Assembly (NCBI RefSeq): GCF_026130545.1
Contig: NZ_JAMOIM010000023.1
Span: 1-64,000, forward strand
Length of the DNA stretch: 64,000 nucleotides
Direction: 5' to 3'
From: Lichenifustis flavocetrariae
GTDB lineage: Bacteria > Pseudomonadota > Alphaproteobacteria > Rhizobiales > Beijerinckiaceae
Shown here: positions 45,104-53,071 of the stretch, piece after piece
How the letters are laid out: every line of letters begins with the position of its first letter
How positions within the stretch are numbered: position 1 is the stretch's first letter
Notes under the pieces: model-generated
Databases searched by the model: none
What the model was told of the DNA's origin: nothing
What the model saw: the letters and a program-made list of their open reading frames with translations, nothing else
Made by a program: the position numbers and the translations under genes

Positions 45104-46660
45104 TCATGGAGCTGCTCCCGCGAGACTGCGCTCGGCGATCGCGTCCTTGCTGATTTCGGCGCCTTGGAGGCTCGCGACCACCCGGCCGCCGCCGAAGATG
45201 AGTACGCGGCTGCACAAGGCCGCGAGCTGCTCATAGTCAGAACTGGCACAGAGCACGGCGGCGCCACGGGCTGCCGCGTCGGCGATGTGCCGGAAGACGT
45301 TCTGCCGGGCCCCGACATCGACGCCCTGGGTCGGCTCGTCGAGCAGGATGAGTTGGGGATCGGTTTGGAACCACTTGGCGAGCACGACCTTTTGGGCATT
45401 GCCACCGCTCAGCGAGGCGATCGGCAGGGTCGGATCGGGCGGGCGCACATCGAAGCGACGGCTGAGCGCCCCGGTCTCAGTCACCATGGCACCACGGTTG
45501 AGCAGCCAGCGTCGGAACCGTGTTCCGAGCACCGGCATGGTGACGTTGTCGCTCACCGGCAGCGGTCCGATGACGCCCGCATTGGCGCGATCGGCCGGAA
45601 TCAGCACGACACCGCGCGCAATGGCCTTCGCGGGCGTCATGTCAGGGAGAAACGTGCCCTGGCCGCCGAGGTCGAGCGAGCCGCGCACCGCGGGCCGCGC
45701 GCCATAGATCATGTAGGGGACCTCATCGTAGCCGGAGCCGATCAGGCCCGTCAGCCCCACCACCTCGCCCGCCGCGAGATCCAGCGAGAAACCGTCGATG
45801 GTGCCACCCGCGAGATCGTGGATGATTGCGTGGCTGGCACCCCGGACGGCCGGCGGCTCCGGCGGTCGCGCGGCCGCAAGCCGACGTCCGATGATCGCCT
45901 CGATGAAATCCGTCTTGCTCGCGCCGGCGGTGTCGAGCGTCGCGGCGACGCGTCCGTCACGCAGCACCGTGGCACGGTCGGTGATCTCCAGCACCTCGTC
46001 GACATCGTGCGATACGAAGATCACGCTCGCGCCCTTGCCCACCACAGTGCGGACGAGCCGGAACAGCCGTTCGACATCGCGCTTGGGCAGGAAAGGCGTC
46101 GGCTCGTCGAGCACCAGGAGACCGTTGCCGGTGCCGACCCCTTCGGAGATCTCACCAGCGGCCCGGACGATTGCGAGAAGCGCCCGCTCGATCGGCGCGA
46201 TGTCGGCCACGCGGGCGCCTGGATCGATCGAGACACCATAGGCCGCGAAGCGTTCTTCTGCGCGCCGGCGCTCGCCCGGCCAGTTGATCGCCCAGGCCTG
46301 CCGCTCGCCGAAGCGGCCGACCAGCAGGTTCTCGAGTACGGTCAGGCTCGGCAGAAGACCGAGGTGCTGATGCACGAAGCTCATGCGGTATTGCCGGAAA
46401 GCGCCCGGCGCGAGAGGCAGCGGCACCTCGACGCCGCTCATCGCGAGGCGGCTGCCGGGGTCGGGCGGGTGGAAGCCCGCCAACACCTTGATGAGCGTCG
46501 ACTTCCCGGAGCCGTTCTGGCCGAGCAGGCCATGCACTTCGCCGGGCGCTACCGTGAGCGTGGCATTGTCGAGGGCTTTCTGGCCCCCGAAGGTCTTGCT
46601 CAGGTTCCAGAAGTGCAGCGCGGGCGGTGTGCCGGCTTGCGCTGCGGCGACAGCACTCAT
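45104..46660 (-). CDS. Ribose/sugar-type ABC transporter ATPase, two nucleotide-binding domains
   Basis: 518 residues, RbsA-like. First domain: Walker A GQNGSGKST, Walker B LLVLDEPTPFL, VIFVSHDVDEV; its signature is weak (IAPIERALLAIVRA). Second domain: GLIGSGYDEVPYMIYG, signature LSGGNAQKV, Walker B LILLDEPTQGVDVGAR. So the two sites have complementary defects, as in other members. Its start overlaps the binding-protein stop (ATGA at 46657-46660). Confidence 0.87.
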   Translation of the reverse strand: MSAVAAAQAGTPPALHFWNLSKTFGGQKALDNATLTVAPGEVHGLLGQNGSGKSTLIKVLAGFHPPDPGSRLAMSGVEVPLPLAPGAFRQYRMSFVHQHLGLLPSLTVLENLLVGRFGERQAWAINWPGERRRAEERFAAYGVSIDPGARVADIAPIERALLAIVRAAGEISEGVGTGNGLLVLDEPTPFLPKRDVERLFRLVRTVVGKGASVIFVSHDVDEVLEITDRATVLRDGRVAATLDTAGASKTDFIEAIIGRRLAAARPPEPPAVRGASHAIIHDLAGGTIDGFSLDLAAGEVVGLTGLIGSGYDEVPYMIYGARPAVRGSLDLGGQGTFLPDMTPAKAIARGVVLIPADRANAGVIGPLPVSDNVTMPVLGTRFRRWLLNRGAMVTETGALSRRFDVRPPDPTLPIASLSGGNAQKVVLAKWFQTDPQLILLDEPTQGVDVGARQNVFRHIADAAARGAAVLCASSDYEQLAALCSRVLIFGGGRVVASLQGAEISKDAIAERSLAGAAP

Positions 46661-47769
46661 TTCAGCTTCCAGAGGTCCGCATATCCTTTCACATAGGCAT
46701 CGCCATAGCCCTGAGACAGTTGAGGCGGCGTGCCAGCGTCCTTCGCGTTGTCCTTGGTGAAGATGTAGAAAGGGATCTTGGGGTCGGACACGAGCGGAAG
46801 ACCGCAGACACGCCGCATCTCGCTATCGATCAGGGCATGGCCGATCCAGTCGAGGTTCTCGCCGATGTCCATCTGGACGGCGCCCTGCTGCACGAGGCCG
46901 AGCACAAAGGGCGTGCCATTGAATGCGTCGACCTTCACACGGTCCTGCGAGCCCGTGATGGTGACGGCCGGGGTCACGAACTGGCTCATCGAATCGTAGA
47001 TCACGATGATGTAGTTGATGGTCGGGTCGGCCAGCAGCGCCGCCTGGACCGCCGGGGTGATGCGGGTGCCCCAGTCCGGCACCGCGAAGTTCATCACCTT
47101 CGTCTTGCAATCGCTGCAGTGCTTCAGCTCGGCGTCGATGCCGGACATCATCGAGTCGGTTGACAACGGGCCGGTGGCGATCAGCTCCAGCGCGTTCATG
47201 TGGCCCTTGGTCTGTACGATCGCCCAATCGGCCAGGAGCGCGCCGGCCTTGGCGTAGTCGATCGGCACGTCACCATCGGCGTATTTCTTCACCTCGGCCG
47301 ACTGCTCGACACCGTTATAATGCGAGGCGATCACCGGAATTTTGGCGGCCTGGGCCGCCTGCACCTGCGGCACCAGCACGCGCGGGTCAGTGCCGGCCAG
47401 GAGGTCGATGAGGTCGACCTTCTGGTTCACGGCCGCGTTCATGCCTTGCACCCATTGAGAACTTTGGCCCTGGTTCTCCCAGGTCGTGAACTTGAACCCG
47501 ACCTTCTTGGCCGCCGCCTGCATGGCCTTTTCGATGTTGGCCGTAAAAGGGTTGGCGCTGGACACGGGGATCGAGACGATCGATTTGCCCTTCATGCATT
47601 CGGCCGCATCGAAAGCGGGGCCAGGCGCTACAAACTCCGGCTTCTTGGTGAAGGGCTCGATCTGCTTCTCGAAGTAGGAGAGATCGTCGGCACGGGCAGC
47701 CCCCGCGAGCCCACACATAGAGGCTGCGCTCACGGCGACCGCCGCAACCAGATTTGACCTTCGGACCAT
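46657..47769 (-). CDS. Ribose/sugar-type ABC transporter substrate-binding protein
   Basis: 370 residues, Peripla_BP_4 fold. Signal peptide (VAAVAVSAASMCGLAGAARADD), then GKSIVSIPVSSANPFTANIEKAM, FTTWENQGQSSQWVQGMNAAVNQKVDLIDLLAGTD, IPVIASHYNGV, and LSQGYGDAYVKGYADLWKL at the end. Cysteines HCSDCKTK may form a local disulfide. Start ATG 47769. The ligand is probably not ribose given the PuuE/AllA context. It lies 106 bases after the GntR gene. Confidence 0.87.
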   Translation of the reverse strand: MVRRSNLVAAVAVSAASMCGLAGAARADDLSYFEKQIEPFTKKPEFVAPGPAFDAAECMKGKSIVSIPVSSANPFTANIEKAMQAAAKKVGFKFTTWENQGQSSQWVQGMNAAVNQKVDLIDLLAGTDPRVLVPQVQAAQAAKIPVIASHYNGVEQSAEVKKYADGDVPIDYAKAGALLADWAIVQTKGHMNALELIATGPLSTDSMMSGIDAELKHCSDCKTKVMNFAVPDWGTRITPAVQAALLADPTINYIIVIYDSMSQFVTPAVTITGSQDRVKVDAFNGTPFVLGLVQQGAVQMDIGENLDWIGHALIDSEMRRVCGLPLVSDPKIPFYIFTKDNAKDAGTPPQLSQGYGDAYVKGYADLWKLK

Positions 47770-47875
47770 CGGCTTCCCCACAATCTTCGCGCGCAGCCAA
47801 AGCTGCGACGCGCTGCCGCTCAGACTCGATTGGATGCGAGCAAGGGGTGTGCCAGAGTCGATGAACGGAAGCGGC

Positions 47876-48577
47876 TTAGGGCTGAACCGTCGCTGGATGA
47901 TCGCGCTGGGCTGCCAGCGTGTCGCGCGTATGAAGATCGTGCTGCAGCATGATGGCCCCCGCGCTGGCGCCATCCCGGGCCGCGAGGGCCTGCATCAGCG
48001 CCTCATGTTCGTTCATCGCCTCCACCCAGCGTGCCCGCGATTCGAGTGCGTTGTGGCGGCCGCGGCGGGCGCGGACGAGAAGGGCCGCATGGGTGGTCAC
48101 CAGCGCTTCGTTTCCGGCGAGCGCAACGATCGCCTGGTGAATCTCGTGGTTGAGGTGCTCGTACTCGTGTCGTGTGCCGGCCATGTGAAACGTGGCCATC
48201 TCGTCGTGGAGGCGCTGGATTTTCCTGAAGTCTTCCATCGACATACGCTCGGCCGCGAGTTCGCAGGCGTGGCGCTCGAGCCCAGCGATCACCTCAACGA
48301 GCGCGATCATCGTGTCGAGCGAATAGGCGGCCACACGGGCGCCGCGGCCGGGCAGCAGATCCACCAGCCCTTCATTGCCGAGCAGCTTGATCGCTTCCCT
48401 GATCGGTGTTCGCGATACACCGAGCATGGTGGCCAAGTTCGCATCGTGCAGCCGCTCGCCCACCACGAGATGGCCATCGAGAATCATGTCGCGGAGACGG
48501 TCCACGACAACCTCGTGAAGAGGCCGCGATCTTGCGATGGCCTCTGCAACACGCACGTGCGAAGTTTCCAGGCTCAC
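47876..48577 (-). CDS. GntR-family regulator with FCD ligand domain
   Basis: 233 residues. N-terminal winged helix LHEVVVDRLRDMILDGHLVVGERLHDANLATMLGVSRTPIREAIKLL, and an all-helical FCD domain with metal/acid-binding residues (ERHACELAAERM, HDEMATFHMAG, HEIHQAIVALAGNEAL). I prefer GTG 48577 (VSLETSHVRVAEAIA) because GGTGGAG precedes it by 4 bases; ATG 48658 would add a non-family N-terminus. It heads the minus-strand block and probably represses it until the ring compound or an organic acid product is present. Confidence 0.85.
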   Translation of the reverse strand: MSLETSHVRVAEAIARSRPLHEVVVDRLRDMILDGHLVVGERLHDANLATMLGVSRTPIREAIKLLGNEGLVDLLPGRGARVAAYSLDTMIALVEVIAGLERHACELAAERMSMEDFRKIQRLHDEMATFHMAGTRHEYEHLNHEIHQAIVALAGNEALVTTHAALLVRARRGRHNALESRARWVEAMNEHEALMQALAARDGASAGAIMLQHDLHTRDTLAAQRDHPATVQP

Positions 48578-48804
48578 TGCGCTCCACCTCTCCAATGCTT
48601 CCTGATCGGCCCGTCTGCTCCTTTTGAATGCAGAATGCAAAAAGAAGTGTTCGCGCATTTCTCACTGACGCAACCACCCATGATCATCTGCACGCTGCCC
48701 TAAACCTGCATCCAATCTGTTCGGCACGACAGATGCTGGTGACCCGACGTTGTTGCGCGACGACACCGAACCTTTCGTGCGACCCGTGGAAGAGGAATAC
48801 CTCA

Positions 48805-49569
48805 ATGCTGTTCAATGACCAGGGCTCGACCCGTCCTCCCGTCACCCTCGCAATCAGCCAACCCGCGCACGCGCTGATTTCGGGCGAGATCCTGCGTGCC
48901 TGGGCGGAACCGCTGGACAAACAGCTCGTCCTTGCAGCCGAGCAGCACGATATAGCCTGGCTGGACTGGGAAGTTTCGCCGACCTTCGACCCGCGGACCG
49001 GGCGACCTCACTTTTTTCGAGACATTGGCGCCGCGCAACACGCGCCGATGTGGGAGCAGGGGGTCAGGCGCGCCGAGGCTGCCTGGGGGCGTCACGTGGC
49101 ATTGCTCGTGTCACGACACGGCAGCACGATCTACCAGCGCTTTAGCGACCGCCATCGGAGCACCGGCGATGGATTGGCCGAAGACGAACGGGCCGCGAGT
49201 GACTACCTCCGCCGCCACCGGTCGCTGCAGGACGACTGGGCGCGTGCGCTGGGCCTCGATGCCGACGCTGTTGCGCGGGACGCGGAGCTTCTGGCCTTCG
49301 CCGACACGCTTTCGCTCATCTTGTGCGGTGCTCTTCCCGCGCCGCCACAAATCGAAGTCACTGGGCGGACGATCAAAGTCGAGCTGGTTCCCGGCATCAC
49401 AAGCACCTACCGCCTCAGCCCATGGCCCTTCGTGACGGAACAACTGACATTCGCGGTTGAAGCGCGGGCTCTGCCGTCGTCCGGCCGTTTCGCGGACGAA
49501 TCCGCGGCCCGTGCGTGGCTGGCCGACCCGGCTCGCGCCGTCGCGCGCTCCAGCCTATGCGCCGCCTAG
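48805..49569 (+). CDS. DUF3891 family protein
   Basis: 254 residues with DUF3891 features: ISQPAHALISGEILRAW, LAAEQHDIAWLDWEV, MWEQGVRRAEAAWGRHVALLVSRHGSTIY, DTLSLILCGAL. The His/Asp pattern (AAEQHD.., HV..LVSRHG) resembles an HD-type fold. Function unknown. Start ATG 48805 with AGAGGAA upstream; the upstream frame is not conserved. Divergent from the gntR gene. Confidence 0.82.
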   Translation: MLFNDQGSTRPPVTLAISQPAHALISGEILRAWAEPLDKQLVLAAEQHDIAWLDWEVSPTFDPRTGRPHFFRDIGAAQHAPMWEQGVRRAEAAWGRHVALLVSRHGSTIYQRFSDRHRSTGDGLAEDERAASDYLRRHRSLQDDWARALGLDADAVARDAELLAFADTLSLILCGALPAPPQIEVTGRTIKVELVPGITSTYRLSPWPFVTEQLTFAVEARALPSSGRFADESAARAWLADPARAVARSSLCAA

Positions 49570-49772
49570 CGGGCTGCAATCTCGATGGCGGGATCCTGCC
49601 CGCGCCGACAGCGGTGCCCGCCCATCCGCCAAGGTTGCTTGGGGAACTTTGCGGCCACATGACCGGCACGCGCAAAGATCGCGCTGAAACCTGTCGGTTA
49701 AGCGGTTGACAGCTTCGGGGTCCGGTGGCGCGATGGGGCTGCAGCAACTCTGGCTCTTGATCGGGAAAACCC

Positions 49773-51008
49773 ATGATTACCACTGTGGAAGATCCACAAA
49801 ACGTCGGCATGGATGCGAGCCGGCTCGGACGGATCGATGCCGCCATGCAGGCCTATGTCGACCGTGGGATCTATGCCGGCATCAACACACTGGTGGCGCG
49901 GCGCGGCCAGATCGTGCATGCGGGGCATTACGGCTGGCGCGACCGCGAAGCGAAAGCTCCGATGACGGCCGATACGATCTTTCGTCTCTATTCCATGACG
50001 AAACCGATCGTCTGTACCGCGCTCATGACCTTGTCCGAAGAGGGCAAATTCACCCTCGTCGATCCGGTGGCGAAGTTCATTCCTGCTTTCTCTTCGGTGA
50101 AGGTGCGCGCCGACGACGGAAGCCTTGTGGACCCCGTCCGACCGATGACGATCGGCGACGTGATGGCTCACACCAGCGGCCTTACCTATCACTTCCTTGG
50201 CGACTCACCGGTCTCGCAGATGTACGAGAAGGCTGCGATCCTCCAGGCGGACGTTTCGTTGGCCGATGCCATCGACGACCTCGCGCGTTTTCCACTCGCG
50301 TTTCACCCCGGCTCGCGCTGGAAGTATAGTTTGGGCAATGATGTCGTCGCGCGCCTGATCGAGATCATTGCTGGGAAGCCTCTTGGCGAGGTTCTGAGAG
50401 ATCGCCTCTTCGAGCCGCTGGGCATGTTCAATACCGGTTACGGCGTGGCTGAAGCCCAGAGTGGAAATCTCGCCGCCATGTACGGACGCCCGGACGTCAT
50501 TCGGCCGGGCGTCACCGCGCCCGACTGCTTCGAGGCGTGGAAGCACGGCACCAACGACAGGTTTGATGTCTCGGTGAGTTATCCGGCGGACAAAGCGGAT
50601 CGCTTTCAGCGCGGCGGCCATGGCCTCTTTGGAACCATCGGCGACTACTTCCGCTTCGCCCAATTGCTCTGCAACGGCGGGACTCTCGATGGACATCGCA
50701 TCATCGGTCGCAAGACGCTGGAACTCATGCACACCAACCGCATTCCCGCCGCGCTGCTGCCGCTCGAGATCGGCGGTTTGCCGCTGATGGGCTATGGCTT
50801 CGGCCTTGGCTCGCGCGTGGCTCTCGACATTGCCGCCACCAACGCGCCTGGATCGGTCGGTGAGTTTGGCTGGTCCGGTGCGGCGAAGACTCACTACTGG
50901 GTCGACCCTAAGGAAGACATCGTTGCGCTCTTCATGACCCAGTCAATGATGAGCTTCGACCTGCCCGAGTTGGAGTTGCGGGCGCTTGTCTATCAGGCGC
51001 TCGAATAG
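49773..51008 (+). CDS. Serine hydrolase, class C beta-lactamase / esterase EstB family
   Basis: 411 residues. Catalytic SxxK in FRLYSMTKPIVCTALM, second motif YSLGNDVVARLIE (Y-x-x-N), and third region GWSGAAKTHYWVDPKED in the position of the H/K-x-G box. No signal peptide, so cytoplasmic. Members hydrolyse esters or small amides rather than beta-lactams. Monocistronic. Confidence 0.85.
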   Translation: MITTVEDPQNVGMDASRLGRIDAAMQAYVDRGIYAGINTLVARRGQIVHAGHYGWRDREAKAPMTADTIFRLYSMTKPIVCTALMTLSEEGKFTLVDPVAKFIPAFSSVKVRADDGSLVDPVRPMTIGDVMAHTSGLTYHFLGDSPVSQMYEKAAILQADVSLADAIDDLARFPLAFHPGSRWKYSLGNDVVARLIEIIAGKPLGEVLRDRLFEPLGMFNTGYGVAEAQSGNLAAMYGRPDVIRPGVTAPDCFEAWKHGTNDRFDVSVSYPADKADRFQRGGHGLFGTIGDYFRFAQLLCNGGTLDGHRIIGRKTLELMHTNRIPAALLPLEIGGLPLMGYGFGLGSRVALDIAATNAPGSVGEFGWSGAAKTHYWVDPKEDIVALFMTQSMMSFDLPELELRALVYQALE

Positions 51009-51033
51009 CATTTTATCAGCTGCTTTGGCCCTT

Positions 51034-51094
51034 CATCGCCACGACGAGGTGCCGAGCCGCGCCCGGCTCGGCAGAACGAGCGCCACTGGCGATG
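51034..51094. repeat. Nested inverted repeat at the breakpoint of a DUF892 gene
   Basis: Outer arms CATCGCCA (51034-51041) and TGGCGATG (51087-51094), inner arms GCCGAGCC (51051-51058) and GGCTCGGC (51065-51072). It lies 26 bases after the hydrolase stop and ends where DUF892 homology begins. It may act as a terminator for the hydrolase or be a mobile palindromic unit. Confidence 0.5.
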
Positions 51095-51376
51095 AGTCTT
51101 TTCGGTTTCGTCGGCAATATGATGGCCTTGGGCCACACGCCTCCGCAGGGCGAGATCCTGAAGAACACCTACGCGAACCACGCTTTCGAGAACTTCGAGA
51201 TCACGGCCTATGTGTCCTTCCTGGTTATCGCCGAGGCGGACGGCCAATCTGCTCACCTGTCCGGCTTTCAGCAGTCACTCAGGGAAGAACAGGCAATGGC
51301 TGAAAAGGTGTCGGCCTTGATCCGGCCCACGACCCTTTCGCTACCTGGAGCTCTCCACCTCGGGCCAGAAGGCTGA
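51092..51376 (+). pseudogene. C-terminal fragment of a DUF892 (YciE/YciF ferritin-like) gene
   Basis: 94 codons of which about 75 match the second half of DUF892 proteins: SLFGFVGNMMALGHTPP, EILKNTYANHAFENFEITAYVSF, FQQSLREEQAMAEKV. These proteins are normally about 160 residues, a four-helix stress-related ferritin-like bundle. The first two helices are missing, and the end runs into unrelated sequence (IRPTTLSLPGALH). So a truncated, probably dead gene. Confidence 0.65.
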
Positions 51377-51553
51377 CCGTTAGAGAAGCACACGGTTGCC
51401 GCCAATCTTTTAGTCGCGGCAATCATCTGCAGCACATGGCCGCATGACTGTGGATCGGCGTTTTGAGAGATCTCTCCCGAACGAGGGTGATAACCCGTCG
51501 GCAACGAGACCCGCGCCGACCCACAGGCGTTCTCAATAACCCAGTCACGTCGA

Positions 51554-51859
51554 TCAGTGGTGCGTTCCAATGCCGGATTGCTCGGGCTGCAGGCTATATC
51601 GATACTGTGTATTATCGGTATTCAGCTCCAAGTCCGCGCGACCGGTTCTCGCTCGCTCTTTGGCCCGGAGCTTCTGCTGGACGAGCTCCCCGAGAAGTGT
51701 CTGCGCGACGATCTCAGGGGGGATATGTCCAGTCCTGACAGAGATGGACTCTCCATCGAGTTGCACTGAAACGGCCCCCACCTCACCGTGGCCTACAACT
51801 TCAAACGTGCCCGTAAATATTCTACCATCCACGGTGCATGAGATTTCGTGGTTGTTCAT
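51554..51859 (-). CDS. Small protein of unknown function
   Basis: 101 residues starting MNNHEISCTVDGRIFTGTFEV. It has an opening like a small beta-barrel (GTFEVVGHGEVGAVSVQLDG) then helix VAQTLLGELVQQKLRAKER. GGAGG lies 8 bases ahead of ATG 51859, supporting translation. No family recognised. The final 25 residues, rich in Asn/Gln, look less constrained. Confidence 0.5.
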   Translation of the reverse strand: MNNHEISCTVDGRIFTGTFEVVGHGEVGAVSVQLDGESISVRTGHIPPEIVAQTLLGELVQQKLRAKERARTGRADLELNTDNTQYRYSLQPEQSGIGTHH

Positions 51860-52244
51860 CTCTCGGACCTCCCCGACGTTCTTCCCGACGATTTATCCGT
51901 GTGTTCCGGACTTGTTCGGGCGCTTAGAAAACCCTTCATAAACGGATGAGTTGCTTAAAGACAGAGCAAGCTGGCTAACATTTGTTCGTCGTGGGTTCGA
52001 TTTTGCTTCGACGAAGCTCAACAATATCTCGCGTGGCTCGATCTGCAGCCACCTCGGCTGGTCCAGGCAGACACTCCACTCACTGCGAATGTGCAGATTT
52101 CCAGCGCTACCTCACTCCATGGTGAACGTGGCCAGACACCGATGGTCAGGGGGCTGGCCCTTCCACCCGCCCCGGAATCGACGTCCCTCCGCCGTTCTTC
52201 TTGCGACCCAAGCAGACAGCTTTCTAAGCGAATATTCCTGTTGC
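51860..52244. other. Intergenic region
   Basis: 385 bases between the small minus-strand gene and the ParB-like pseudogene. Open frames here have no recognisable content. I see nothing else. Confidence 0.45.
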
Positions 52245-52850
52245 TCAGTTGGCCATGCTGCTGGGTCCGCACCAACCCGGGAGGTGCTTGGCTTCGTGCC
52301 TCTTCGCGAAATCAAGCGCCTGGACCAAGGTCGAGGAGAAGGAGGCCGCGACGTTCTGCGCCTTGATGTGCCGCCCCGGCGCATCCGCCCAGATGAACTT
52401 CGCAAAGGGCATTTCCTCCTTGGCGTAGCCTCCGGCGCGGCGCAGGGCGCCCGCCAGGCTGCGGAACGGATCGTCGGTGAGGTCGCTGACCATCTTCGGG
52501 ATCTGATCGAAATCGACCCGTTTGCCCGCGCCCTCATAGGGGCGGCACCAGCCCCGGTTGTCGCCGAAGACCCAGAACGCGTCCTTGTCGAGTGTGCTCA
52601 GCTCGGCCACCACATTGACCTGCACGGTCTCGCAGCCCTCGTCGAGAAGCGCTCGGGCAAGATGGCGGTGGTCGATCGCGTAGAACCGCTTCTAGGGCCC
52701 GAGCAGGACCGGGATCATGTGGCGCGCCAGGAAGGCTGGTCGCTCGGCCTCCGACATAATGTGCCACTCACGCCGCTCCTCGGCGACCTCATGGAATCCG
52801 ACCGTGATCTGTGTGGGACGGAGTTCCGCCACAGGAACATCGTTCAGCAT
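52245..52850 (-). pseudogene. ParB-like nuclease-domain protein (ParBc_2) broken by one in-frame amber codon
   Basis: Read from ATG 52850 (MLNDVPVAELRPTQITVG, FLARHMIPVLLGP), the frame meets TAG at 52694-52692 and continues in the same frame: KRFYAIDHRHLARALLDEG, FWVFGDNRGWCRPYEGAGKR, PKMVSDLTDDPFRSLAGALR, KHLPGWCGP to 52245. All the family blocks are present in order, with no frameshift. So only the TAG separates it from an intact protein of about 200 residues. Either a recent pseudogene or a sequencing error. No suppressor tRNA is seen here. Confidence 0.8.
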
Positions 52851-53071
52851 CGGGTCTCGGTTGGTCGTGGCGTGTCGTTTTCTCTCGGATGATCCGCCGC
52901 AGCGTGACCGGCAGGTCAGCCGCTGTACCCCCAGAAAGCCATGAGGTCGAATTGGCGGAACTCGCAGCGGATGCCAGATGTACCGAGAAAGGCCAGCGCG
53001 TCCATCCGGCGACAATCGCAATGCAATCCTACCGGCTACACCCCGGAGTGGCACAGCACGCCGAGATCACC

